Positions 52,169-64,000 of a DNA stretch of 64,000 nucleotides are shown in pieces. Position numbers and translations under genes: made by a program. The DNA comes from Tsukamurella sp. M9C (lineage in GTDB: Bacteria > Actinomycetota > Actinomycetes > Mycobacteriales > Mycobacteriaceae), in contig NZ_JAIULG010000019.1 in assembly GCF_020169415.1 (NCBI RefSeq), positions 1-64,000 of the forward strand, given 5' to 3'. How positions within the stretch are numbered: position 1 is the first letter of the stretch; every line of letters begins with the position of its first letter. The notes beneath the pieces are model-generated. The model saw only the letters and a program-made list of their open reading frames with translations, did not search any database and was not told where the DNA came from.

Positions 52169-52975
52169 TCACCGGTCGAGAACGAGCCACCCGCCGTGGT
52201 GCTCGGAGACCGAGAAGCCGAGGCCGGTCGCGGCGCCGAGGTCGCGCAGCGCCGCGGCCGTGAAGGTGCGCACATGCCCGTACCGGGCGTCGGGCTCGTC
52301 CTCGTAGGGCACCGCGACGATCACCCGGCGGCGGGCCAGCCGCACCGCCTCGGCGAGGATCGCGCGCCCGGCCGCGGGCGGCACGTGCTCGAGCAGGTGC
52401 AGGGCGGTGACGGTGTCGGCGTACCCGTCGGACAGGCCGGTCGCGGCGGCGTCCGCGGCGACGGTGCGCAGCGGCGCCCCGAGGTCGGGAGCGACCCGCG
52501 CGAGCAGGTCCATGGCGCCGGGGCACAGGTCCGAGGCGGTGACGCGCCACCCGCGGCGGGCCGCGCGCAGCGCGAAGAAGCCGAAGCAGGAACCGAGGTC
52601 GAGCAGCGAATCCCCCTCCAACAGTTCCTCTGCACGGGCGTGGACGGGGGCGAAAGGGGTGCAGCCGGATTCGAGGTCCGCGAGGGAGTTGCGGTAGTAG
52701 GTGAGCCAGGCCGCGTCCGCGGCGTCGACGGTGCTGCGCACCGCGCCCACGACGAGCCGCTCGAACTCGTCGACGGTGCGCGGCGCCGCGACGGCGGCGA
52801 GGCGCGCCGCGAGGGAGTCCCGCAGGTGCTCGGGCCGCAGCCGGTGCCGCAGGTGCACCCGCCCGCCCGCGCGTTCGACGGTGACGAGCGCCCCGTCGAG
52901 CTCGGCCGACCGGGACACGGTCACCGTTCCGTCGGACCAGGTTCCGGGCCGTTGCGGGGCGAGGACATCGATCAT
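52169..52975 (-). CDS. SAM-dependent methyltransferase, MftM-like (mycofactocin glycan)
   Basis: 268 residues. The class I methyltransferase core LLDLGSCFGFFALRAARRGW, then VTASDLCPGAMDLL and TALHLLEHVPPAAG, is preceded by a family-specific N-terminal region (RVHLRHRLRPEHLRDSLAAR) and ends in YEDEPDARYGHVRTFTAAAL with HHGGWLVLDR. This pattern matches, from memory, MftM, which methylates the oligoglucose chain of mycofactocin; location beside mycofactocin-dependent dehydrogenases supports this. ATG 52975 follows TACGCT by six bases. It is convergent with mnoR. No other mft gene is in the window. Confidence 0.7.
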   Translation of the reverse strand: MIDVLAPQRPGTWSDGTVTVSRSAELDGALVTVERAGGRVHLRHRLRPEHLRDSLAARLAAVAAPRTVDEFERLVVGAVRSTVDAADAAWLTYYRNSLADLESGCTPFAPVHARAEELLEGDSLLDLGSCFGFFALRAARRGWRVTASDLCPGAMDLLARVAPDLGAPLRTVAADAAATGLSDGYADTVTALHLLEHVPPAAGRAILAEAVRLARRRVIVAVPYEDEPDARYGHVRTFTAAALRDLGAATGLGFSVSEHHGGWLVLDR

Positions 52976-52981
52976 CCTCCG

Positions 52982-52987
52982 AGCGTA
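52982..52987 (-). promoter_or_regulatory. -10 box TACGCT, predicted leaderless start
   Basis: Minus-strand TACGCT, six bases (CGGAGG), ATG 52975. CGGAGG would be too close to the ATG to act as a ribosome binding site. Confidence 0.6.
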
Positions 52988-53062
52988 GGAACGCCCGCGG
53001 CGCACCGCGCCGGGCCGACGGCGGGGCGGAGGCCTACCCGGTCGGAGGGGACGCGCCGGCCG

Positions 53063-53680
53063 TCACGGCCAGGTGATCACGCCGCGCTGGAAGGTCTGGG
53101 AGAAGGTGCTGCCGGTGCGGATCTCGGGGCCGGTCGGGTAGCCGTACTTGCCGGACTCGCGCTTGTCGGCGCTCCACTTCACCAGGATCTCGCCCCACAC
53201 GGGCCACGCGCCGGACGCGGGCGACCAGTAGATCACGCCGCCCTGGAAGGCGTTCATCGCGCCGGTGACGGCGTTGAACGGGCCGCGGGACTGCAGCTCG
53301 TCGGTGGTCGGGTAGCCCAGCGGGCCGTTCTCCCAGCGGTTCTCGCCCCACTTGGCGCGGATCGCGCCGCCGATCTGGTGGGCGTTGCCCCCGTCGGCGC
53401 CGGGGTGCCAGTAGAACGAGGCCTGGTTCTTGAAGGTCTGGAACTTGCCGCCGCGGCCGGCGTTCGTCTCGGCGATGAGCGGCACTCCCCACGTCGACGG
53501 CCCGCCCGTCGCGAAGTAGGAGACCTCGATCTGGCCCTTGACGAGGAAGCGGCCGACCTGCTGGTCGGCCCTGGCTACCGCAGCCACGGTGCCGCTGATG
53601 CCGACGGCGACGGCCGCCGCAGCGACGGCACCCCGGACCCAGGCGCGACGGTGGCTGTTCGACGAGACGTGCGTGGTCAT
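53063..53680 (-). CDS. Secreted LGFP-repeat protein
   Basis: 205 residues. Signal peptide with a basic N-region (HRRAWVRG) and hydrophobic core AVAAAAVAVGISGTVAAVA, cleaved near ARA-DQ. The mature part consists of about three LGFP-type repeats, each with a Gly-Pro/Trp-Gly core such as GPSTWGVPLIAET, NGPLGYPTTDEL and SGKYGYPTGPEI. LGFP repeats in corynebacteria and relatives associate with the cell wall and occur in mycolyltransferases; here they are alone. RBS AAGGAGC precedes ATG 53680. Confidence 0.85.
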   Translation of the reverse strand: MTTHVSSNSHRRAWVRGAVAAAAVAVGISGTVAAVARADQQVGRFLVKGQIEVSYFATGGPSTWGVPLIAETNAGRGGKFQTFKNQASFYWHPGADGGNAHQIGGAIRAKWGENRWENGPLGYPTTDELQSRGPFNAVTGAMNAFQGGVIYWSPASGAWPVWGEILVKWSADKRESGKYGYPTGPEIRTGSTFSQTFQRGVITWP

Positions 53681-53750
53681 TCCTGCTCCTTAGGTCCGTA
53701 CCTCCTGAACATCATGAATCACATGAGTCACACAAACAACAACAATCACT

Positions 53751-53784
53751 GGTGTGTCGCCGGGCGTGTGCCCGGCGACACACC
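53751..53784 (-). terminator. Strong intrinsic terminator after the carboxylesterase gene
   Basis: A perfect 15-base stem (53751-53765 with 53770-53784) and 4-base loop GTGT. On the minus strand the hairpin is followed by the T-rich stretch TTGTTGTTGTTTG, the best intrinsic terminator in the window. Confidence 0.85.
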
Positions 53785-53789
53785 GGACG

Positions 53790-55214
53790 TCAGTACTGCC
53801 AGGAGCCCAACGCGTCCAGGTTCCGCGTGGCGGGCGGCCCGAACACCTTGACGTCGGCCTCGGAGCCGAACGGCCGCCAGTCCTGTCCCGGAACGCCGGT
53901 GGCGATGAACTCCATCCAGCGCCCGTGGATGTCGTCGGCCAGGGCCTGCGGCGCGGCGTCGCCCGCGTACATCGCGAAGCCGGGGTCGGCCACGTTGTCG
54001 AAGGCGAAACCGAGGTCGAGGGTGTGCATCGCCGACTTCGTGTGCACGCTCGACGGCCACGTGAAGTAGTAGGCGTAGCAGTTCTCGCCCTGTCCCCGCT
54101 GCGCCGCGTAGCTGGGTCCGCCGAAGGCACCGTCGGACAGCAGCTCCAGCACGATCTCGCCCGGTGTGAGCGTGTCGCCGTACACCTTCCGGTACGCGCC
54201 CACGATCGGCGCCGTGTCGCCGAACGGGCGCAGCAGCACGTCGAGCGCCTTGAGCGGATTGTCGCCGGGCACGAACTCGCCGAACACTCGCCAGAAGTCG
54301 GACTCCTTGTGGTTGTTGCCGATGATCATCCGGACGGGCACGGGTCCCTTCGCCAGGCGACTCACCGGGTTCTCGGGCAGCAGCTCGCCGTCGATCACGG
54401 GCGGGAACAGCGTGAGCACGTTGTGCGGGCTCAGCTTGCGCAGCACCTTCGCGACGGCGGCGGCGGACTCCCGAGGGTCCTTCTCACGCAGCGCCTTCGC
54501 GGTCAGGTGCAGGCCCAACGCGGCCTTGAGCGGGTCCGCGAGCTTCGCCGCCGTCGGCACGTCGGCCGCCACGCCGATGCCGGATTCGCAGATGACCTGA
54601 TGGAACAGCTTTCCGGCGAACTCCGTGGTCGCGAGGGACGACACCGACATCGAGCCCGCGGACTCGCCGCCGATCGTCACGCGCCCGGGGTCGCCGCCGA
54701 ACGCGGCGATGTTCGCCTGCACCCAGCGCAGCGCCTGCAGCTGGTCGTGCAGGCCACGATTGTCGGGGGCGTCCGGCAGGTGCGTGAAGCCCTCGAGGCC
54801 CACCCGGTAGTTCGCCGAGACGTACACCGCGCCGTCGCGCGCGAAGGCGGTCCCGTCGAAGAGCGATTGCGCGGTGTTGCCCATGGCGAACGAGCCGCCG
54901 TAGATCCACACGTAGACCGGGAGCGCGTCGCCCGGCTGCGCATCGGCCGGCGCCCAGACGTTGAGCGTGAGCCAGTCGTCGCCCTCGATCACCGGGTAGG
55001 TGTAGGGCTGCGGCAGTTCCATCGACGGCGGCGGCGTCGGCCCGAACGCGGTGGCCTCGAAGACACCGTCGAACGGATCCGCCGGCTCGGGCAGCGCGAA
55101 GCGGCGCTCCCCCACGGGGGGCTTGGCGTACGGGATCCCGAGGTACCGCGCGACACCTCCCACCAATGCGCCGCTGATCTCGCCGGCCGGGCACACGACC
55201 CTGGGTCCACTCAT
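53790..55214 (-). CDS. Type-B carboxylesterase
   Basis: 474 residues of the alpha/beta-hydrolase carboxylesterase family. Nucleophile Ser185 in TIGGESAGSMSV; oxyanion hole in VWIYGGSFAMGN; catalytic acid region FGEFVPGDN and a His near HTLDLGFAFDN. FGIPYAKPP-type opening here reads LGIPYAKPPVGERRF, the usual family start. No signal peptide. Hydrolyses carboxyl esters; natural substrate unknown. ATG 55214 has AAGGTGG upstream. It is divergent from lhr and ends in a strong terminator. Confidence 0.87.
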   Translation of the reverse strand: MSGPRVVCPAGEISGALVGGVARYLGIPYAKPPVGERRFALPEPADPFDGVFEATAFGPTPPPSMELPQPYTYPVIEGDDWLTLNVWAPADAQPGDALPVYVWIYGGSFAMGNTAQSLFDGTAFARDGAVYVSANYRVGLEGFTHLPDAPDNRGLHDQLQALRWVQANIAAFGGDPGRVTIGGESAGSMSVSSLATTEFAGKLFHQVICESGIGVAADVPTAAKLADPLKAALGLHLTAKALREKDPRESAAAVAKVLRKLSPHNVLTLFPPVIDGELLPENPVSRLAKGPVPVRMIIGNNHKESDFWRVFGEFVPGDNPLKALDVLLRPFGDTAPIVGAYRKVYGDTLTPGEIVLELLSDGAFGGPSYAAQRGQGENCYAYYFTWPSSVHTKSAMHTLDLGFAFDNVADPGFAMYAGDAAPQALADDIHGRWMEFIATGVPGQDWRPFGSEADVKVFGPPATRNLDALGSWQY

Positions 55215-55356
55215 TCCGCACCACCTTCACCGGGGCCGGCGGTCGCCCGAACGGCCCGTTCCAACACCTGTCCTTTGCGATTGAAGCAGAACTCGCGGCG
55301 GTCCGACGGCTTTGCGACCGACCGATGCACACGTGCGGCATTCCGGCCGCGGCCAC

Positions 55357-55379
55357 ATGTCGGAGGGCTGCGCCATGAT
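55357..55379 (+). promoter_or_regulatory. PafBC-like promoter upstream of lhr
   Basis: ATGTCGGAG (55357-55365), exactly eight bases, then CATGAT (55374-55379) and six bases to ATG 55386. Compared with TTGTCRGTG-N8-TANNNT, two -35-like bases and one -10 base differ. The exact spacing and the DNA-repair role of the gene support it. Confidence 0.5.
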
Positions 55380-55385
55380 GGACCC

Positions 55386-59852
<4,467 letters not shown>

Positions 59853-59862
59853 CCCGCGGGAG

Positions 59863-60606
59863 TCACTGCAGGAGAAGGACGATCCGCGCGGCGGCGCCGG
59901 CGACCTGAGGCCCGAGCTCGTCGAAGCGGTCCTCGACCAGCCGGCTGCTCGGCCCGGACACCGAGATCGCACCGACCGGGGACCCGCCGTGGTCGAGGAT
60001 CGGCGCGCCGATCGAGCTGATCCCCACGGACAGCCCGCCGACGTTCGTCGAATAGCCCCGCTCCGCCACCGCCGCGAGGACCTCGCGGAGCCGGCCCGGG
60101 TCCGTGATCGAGTCCGGCGTGGACGCCACCAGCGGTCCGGCGAGGTACTCGTCGATGGTCTCCGCCGTACACGCGGACAGGTAGGCGAGCCCGGTCGCGC
60201 TGGCGTGCAAGGAGATCCGTTCTCCGAGCGGCAGGAAGGCGCGCAGCGGGTGCGAGGTGTCCAGGCGCTCGATGAGCACCAGCGAATCGCCGTCCGGTGC
60301 GCACAGGTGGACGGTCTCCGTCGTCGCGAGCTGCAGCTCGTTCATGGTGGAGATCGCCACGTCGCGCAGCCCACGCCCGACGCCGGCGCGGCCGCAGACC
60401 GCGATGGCGCGATAGGTCATCTGCCACCGCGGCGGACTGCCCTCGGTGGGCGCCAGCCACCCCACCTCCTGGAGCGTCAGCAGGCACCGCTGGGTCGTGC
60501 TCTTGGGGAGCTCCACCGCGCGGGCGAGTTCGGAGAGCCCCACGGGCTGCATCCGCGCCACCGCCTCGAGCACCTTGAACGCCGAGACCACACTGTTCGT
60601 CGCCAT
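59863..60606 (-). CDS. IclR-family transcriptional regulator
   Basis: 247 residues. N-terminal winged helix (about 5-60) in SVVSAFKVLEAVARMQPVGL, then SELARAVELPKSTTQRCLLT; C-terminal IclR effector domain (about 75-245) with SLVLIERLDTSHPLRAFLPL, HASATGLAYLSA and ISSIGAPILDHGGSPVGAIS. It is divergent from the matC-matB operon, and a near-perfect palindrome lies in the 100-base gap, so it likely controls those genes in response to malonate or a related acid. RBS GAGGAG lies about 14 bases and AAGGGA about 1 base upstream of ATG 60606. Confidence 0.9.
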   Translation of the reverse strand: MATNSVVSAFKVLEAVARMQPVGLSELARAVELPKSTTQRCLLTLQEVGWLAPTEGSPPRWQMTYRAIAVCGRAGVGRGLRDVAISTMNELQLATTETVHLCAPDGDSLVLIERLDTSHPLRAFLPLGERISLHASATGLAYLSACTAETIDEYLAGPLVASTPDSITDPGRLREVLAAVAERGYSTNVGGLSVGISSIGAPILDHGGSPVGAISVSGPSSRLVEDRFDELGPQVAGAAARIVLLLQ

Positions 60607-60663
60607 TCCCTTGCCCCGCTCCTCGGTCGTGATCTACATTACATCCCGCTGGTCCATACAGTA

Positions 60664-60686
60664 GTCCATTGTGCCACACAGTGGAC
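60664..60686. promoter_or_regulatory. Candidate IclR operator
   Basis: GTCCATTGTG-CCA-CACAGTGGAC: 10-base arms with one mismatch. A further GTCCAT lies 12 bases upstream at 60652. The site sits between the divergent iclR and matC genes, immediately before the matC ribosome binding region. Confidence 0.6.
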
Positions 60687-60706
60687 CGATAGGAAAAGAG
60701 GTCCCC

Positions 60707-62044
60707 GTGTCAGCACAACTGATAGCGCTGGGAGTGTTCGTCGCGATCTTCGCCCTGTCCGCCGCCCGGAACGTGAACATCGGGATCGTCATGTTCCCGG
60801 CCGCGTGCGGCGTCGGGCTCTGGGTCGCGGACATGGCGCTCAAGGACGTCGTCGCGGGGTTCCCCCTGTCCATCCTGGTGCTGCTCGTCGGGGTGACCTA
60901 CTTCTTCGGCGTCGCGCACGCGAACGGCACCGTCGACTGGCTCATCGAGTCCTCACTCGCCCGGGTCGGCGGGCGGGACAAGCTCTTCCCGGTCGTCTTC
61001 TTCGTCCTCACCGCCGCGCTCTCGGCGATGGGCGCCCCGCTCGGCGGCCTGGTGATGGCGCCGATGGGCATGAGCATCGCGCACCGCCGGAACATCGATC
61101 CGATGCTCATGGCGCTCGCCATGGGCGCCGGCCTGAGCGCGGGCGCCTTCGCGCCCACCAGTCTGTTCGGCATCATCACCTGGGGCACCGCCGACGCCGC
61201 GGGCATCCCGCTGAGCCCGCTCCTACTGTTCGGCGTCGCGGTCGCCGTGAACCTGGTGCTCGTCGCCGTCGCCTACGCCCTCTTCGGACGCTCACGCGCG
61301 GAGCGCCGCACGCCCGCCTTCGCGGAGGCCATGGTCGCCCGCGGCGCCGCGCTCTCCGAGTCCGGCCAGACCACCCTCGCCGTCGACGAGGACTTCTCCG
61401 CCGAGCCGGCGCCGCCGGGTCGCCCGACGCCGATCCAGCTCCTCACCGTGGTCGCCATGGCCGGCCTCGTAGGTACTGTCATCGCGCTCTCGGTCAGCGG
61501 CCTCGAGCCCGACATCGGCGTGCTCGGCTTCGCCCTCGGCGCCGTCCTCGCCCTCGTCGATCCCGTCGCGGGCAAGCAGGCCATGACCCGGATCGACTGG
61601 GGCTCCGTCCTCCTCGTCGGCGGCATCATCACCTTCGTCGGCGTCCTCACCCGGCTCGGCGTGGTCGACCTGCTCGGCAAGCAGGCCGTCCACCTCGGCT
61701 CCCCGCTCGTCGCGGCCCTCCTGCTCTGCGCCGCCGCCGGCCTGATCTCGGCGTTCGCCTCGACCACGGGCATGCTGGCCGCCCTGGTCCCCCTCGCGCT
61801 CCCGCTCATCGCCGACGGCGGCATCCCGGGCTGGGCCCTGATCTGCGCGATCGGCGTGTGCTCGTCGATCGTCGACGTCTCGCCCTTCTCCACCGTCGGC
61901 GCGACCTACGTCGCCACCACCGTCGACGAGGCCGAACGGCCGCGCATGACGCGGCTGCTCACCCGCTGGGGCCTGTCCATGGTCGTCGCCGGCCCGATCG
62001 TCCTCACGCTCGTCCTCATCGTCCCAGGAATGGTGTTCTCATGA
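60707..62044 (+). CDS. matC: MatC-like malonate/dicarboxylate carrier
   Basis: 445 residues, about 12 membrane helices in two similar halves (from LIALGVFVAIFALSAARNVN to ILTLVLIVPGMVFS). The first half matches the dicarboxylate carrier MatC N-terminal type (NIGIVMFPAACGVGLWVADM, then VLLVGVTYFFGVAHANGT). A charged cytosolic loop (about 205-245) separates the halves. Probably imports malonate or related dicarboxylates for the acyl-CoA synthetase encoded next. The start is GTG 60707 with GAGG upstream. Its stop overlaps matB (ATGA). Confidence 0.82.
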   Translation: MSAQLIALGVFVAIFALSAARNVNIGIVMFPAACGVGLWVADMALKDVVAGFPLSILVLLVGVTYFFGVAHANGTVDWLIESSLARVGGRDKLFPVVFFVLTAALSAMGAPLGGLVMAPMGMSIAHRRNIDPMLMALAMGAGLSAGAFAPTSLFGIITWGTADAAGIPLSPLLLFGVAVAVNLVLVAVAYALFGRSRAERRTPAFAEAMVARGAALSESGQTTLAVDEDFSAEPAPPGRPTPIQLLTVVAMAGLVGTVIALSVSGLEPDIGVLGFALGAVLALVDPVAGKQAMTRIDWGSVLLVGGIITFVGVLTRLGVVDLLGKQAVHLGSPLVAALLLCAAAGLISAFASTTGMLAALVPLALPLIADGGIPGWALICAIGVCSSIVDVSPFSTVGATYVATTVDEAERPRMTRLLTRWGLSMVVAGPIVLTLVLIVPGMVFS

Positions 62045-64000
62045 CTGCTCTGCTCGCCGCCCTCCTCGATCGCACCCGTGCCGACGATCCGCGGGCGGTC
62101 ACCGTCGACGGCCACAGCCTCTCCCGCGCCGAACTGCGTTCCGCGGCCCAGTCCTTCGCCGCGTACCTGGACACCCGCGGGCCCGTCGCGATCTGCGCGA
62201 CGCCGACCCTGGAGACCGTCGTCGCCGTCACCGGCTGCCTCCTGGCCGGCATCACCGCGGTACCGGTCCCGCCCGACGCCGGTGCGGCCGAGATCGCCCA
62301 CATCCTCGCGGATTCCGCGGCGACCGCCTGGGTCGGCGAGCCGCGCGAGCACGTGGACCTGCCCGTCCGCCGGGTCACCCCGGACACGGGATCCGTTCCG
62401 GCGCAGGAGGCGGAGCCGGACGACGACCACATCGCGATGATCCTCTACACCTCCGGCACCACCGGCGCCCCGAAGGGCGTCCTGCTCAGCCGCGCGGCGA
62501 TCGCCGCCGGGATCGACGCGCTCGCGGAGGCGTGGGACTGGACCGACCGCGACACCGTCGCCCACGGGCTCCCCCTGTTCCACACCCACGGGCTCATCCT
62601 CGGGATCCTCGGCTCGCTGCACATCGGGTCCCGCGTGGTGCACACCGGGAAGGCCGCGCCCGAGCGGTACGCCGCGACACCGGCCACGATGTACTTCGGC
62701 GTGCCGACGGTCTGGGGCCGGATCGCCGCGGACGAGGTGTCCGCCCGCGCACTCGCCGACGCCCGGCTGCTCGTGTCCGGCAGCGCGCCGCTCCCCCTGC
62801 CCGTCTTCGAGCGGCTGCGCGCGCTCACCGGCCACGCGCCGATCGAGCGGTACGGGATGACCGAGACCATGATCACGCTGAGCACCCGCGCCGACGGCGA
62901 GCGTCGCCCCGGGTGGGTGGGCTCCGCCGTCGGCGGCGTCGACACCCGTCTCCGCGGGGAGGACGGCGCCGAGGTGCCCGCCGACGGCGAGAGCGTCGGA
63001 CGACTCGAGGTCCGCGGCCCCATGCTGTTCGCGGGCTACCTGGGCCGGCCGGACGCGACCGCCGCGTCGTGGACCGAGGACGGCTGGTTCATCACCGGCG
63101 ACGTCGCCGTCAAGGACGGGGCCGGGTTCCACCGCATCGTCGGGCGGGAGTCCGTCGACCTCATCAAGTCCGGTGGCTACCGGATCGGTGCGGGCGAGAT
63201 CGAGACCTCACTCCTCGCCCGGCCGGACGTCCGCGAGGTCGCCGTCGTGGGCGTGCCGGACGCCGACCTCGGGCAGCGGATCGTCGCGTACGTGGCCGCG
63301 ACACCCGGGAGCGACGCGGACGCCGAGGCGCTCATCGCGCACGTCGCCGGCGAGCTGTCCTGGCACAAGCGTCCGCGCGAGATCCGCTTCGTCGACGCAC
63401 TGCCGCGCAACGCGATGGGCAAGGTGCAGAAGGCCGCTCTGATCCGCGGCGACGGGCCGGCCGCCGACGCCGCCGGGCACACTGGGGCCATGGACCCGCT
63501 CCCCGTCGACCTGCCGCCCGACGCCGATCATCGCGCGGCGGAGGCCGCCTTCGCGGCCGCGGGCTGGGAGCGGTGCGGGGCCGGGGACTGGGCCGTCGCG
63601 CTGGCCTCGCCCGACGGTGCCCTCGTCGCGCGGATCAGCCCGTTCGACCCCGTCGGGCCGTACAGCGCGGCGCTGTACCGGGCGGCGGCACACACCGGGC
63701 AGGTACCCGCGTTGCACGCGCACCGCCGGTTGGCGGGCGGCGGCGACCTGCAGGTGATGGAGCGCCTCGACGAGGCCCCGCAGGGCGCGGCGGAGTCATT
63801 CCATCGGTCGATCGCGGCCGGCGCGGTGGAGGTCGCCGAGCTGGCGGCCGTCGTGGGCCGGATCCACGAGGAAGCGCTCCGGGACCTGCCGTGGTGCGGG
63901 CCGCTCGACACCAACCCGTCGAACGTCATGCTCCGCGCGGACGGCAGCCCCGTCCTCATCGACCCGTACTACGCCGACGGCCCGGACCTGTTCGCGACGG
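62041..64000 (+). CDS. matB: MatB-like malonyl-CoA synthetase fused to kinase-like domain (partial, runs off window)
   Basis: At least 653 residues with no stop before the window edge. Residues 1-468 form a complete adenylate-forming enzyme of MatB type: P-loop ILYTSGTTGAPKG (about 134-146), FGVPTVWGRIAADE, IERYGMTETMITLST, WFITGDVAVKDG and the C-terminal catalytic lysine Lys461 in NAMGKVQK. The frame then continues through a short linker into a second domain from about Met484, with DTNPSNVML (Asp623, Asn628) and LIDP (Asp641), matching the xxDxxxxN and metal-binding Asp of aminoglycoside-phosphotransferase-like kinases. A fused kinase is unusual for MatB. Met484 might be a separate start only if a stop were missed. 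Confidence 0.78.
   Translation, partial: MTALLAALLDRTRADDPRAVTVDGHSLSRAELRSAAQSFAAYLDTRGPVAICATPTLETVVAVTGCLLAGITAVPVPPDAGAAEIAHILADSAATAWVGEPREHVDLPVRRVTPDTGSVPAQEAEPDDDHIAMILYTSGTTGAPKGVLLSRAAIAAGIDALAEAWDWTDRDTVAHGLPLFHTHGLILGILGSLHIGSRVVHTGKAAPERYAATPATMYFGVPTVWGRIAADEVSARALADARLLVSGSAPLPLPVFERLRALTGHAPIERYGMTETMITLSTRADGERRPGWVGSAVGGVDTRLRGEDGAEVPADGESVGRLEVRGPMLFAGYLGRPDATAASWTEDGWFITGDVAVKDGAGFHRIVGRESVDLIKSGGYRIGAGEIETSLLARPDVREVAVVGVPDADLGQRIVAYVAATPGSDADAEALIAHVAGELSWHKRPREIRFVDALPRNAMGKVQKAALIRGDGPAADAAGHTGAMDPLPVDLPPDADHRAAEAAFAAAGWERCGAGDWAVALASPDGALVARISPFDPVGPYSAALYRAAAHTGQVPALHAHRRLAGGGDLQVMERLDEAPQGAAESFHRSIAAGAVEVAELAAVVGRIHEEALRDLPWCGPLDTNPSNVMLRADGSPVLIDPYYADGPDLFAT

Overview
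The window is very GC-rich, uses GTG and TTG starts freely, and encodes mycolic-acid-lineage proteins: AccD5/AccE5/AccA3, WbbL, RmlD, an LCP ligase, LGFP repeats and PapA5-like acyltransferases. It therefore comes from a member of the Mycobacteriales (Actinomycetota), not Mycobacterium itself; Tsukamurella or a close relative is my best guess. Two blocks that are separate in the M. tuberculosis (Mtb) chromosome lie side by side here: the sigE block (Rv1220c to Rv1229c order) at about 0.1-6.7 kb and the Rv3264c to Rv3296 order from 6.9 kb onward. No tRNA, rRNA, CRISPR array, prophage or intact insertion sequence was seen, and no gap between genes exceeds 300 bases.

Layout. 0.1-6.7 kb: mrp, a DUF559/AbiEi-like gene bracketed by direct repeats, then tatB, htrA, rseA and sigE (minus strand), with an O-methyltransferase divergent from sigE. 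6.9-13.8 kb: cell-wall precursor genes (SGNH hydrolase, manB, wbbL, rmlD), divergent from an LCP ligase and a TIGR03089 protein, then a lipoprotein. 13.9-26.7 kb: fadE25, two accessory genes, purE/purK, a GtrA-like membrane protein, a histidine kinase and response regulator separated by a Tat-exported GMC oxidoreductase, a PH-domain protein, birA, accD5, accE5 and maf. 27.0-34.2 kb: a six-gene operon of four PapA-like acyltransferases, a membrane protein and a GT1 glycosyltransferase. It has its own promoter and a terminator-like hairpin and interrupts the usual maf-sseA adjacency. 34.2-39.2 kb: sseA, sufE, another condensation-type acyltransferase, accA3 and a small ORF. 39.2-45 kb: a 13E12/DUF222 HNH gene with a PafBC-type DNA-damage promoter, an XRE-cupin regulator, vapBC, an FMN reductase and an amidohydrolase. 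45-53 kb: an NDMA-dependent methanol dehydrogenase locus (mno type) with MoxR/VWA proteins, a second Fe-type alcohol dehydrogenase, an MnoSR-like two-component system and an MftM-like methyltransferase. 53-60 kb: an LGFP protein, a carboxylesterase and the helicase lhr. 59.9-64 kb: an IclR regulator divergent from matC-matB malonate genes; the matB reading frame runs without a stop into a kinase-like domain and leaves the window.

How the parts work together. sigE/rseA/htrA/tatB handle envelope stress and export. manB/rmlD/wbbL/LCP build the arabinogalactan linker and attach wall polymers. birA biotinylates the AccA3 subunit that works with AccD5/AccE5 to make carboxylated acyl-CoA, and the adjacent acyltransferase/glycosyltransferase operon probably uses long-chain or methyl-branched acyl groups to decorate a glycolipid not identified here. 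The mno locus oxidises short alcohols using nicotinoproteins that in mycobacteria depend on mycofactocin. A recurring regulatory theme is a TANNNT -10 box 6 or 7 bases before an ATG/GTG, which predicts leaderless mRNAs for about eleven genes.
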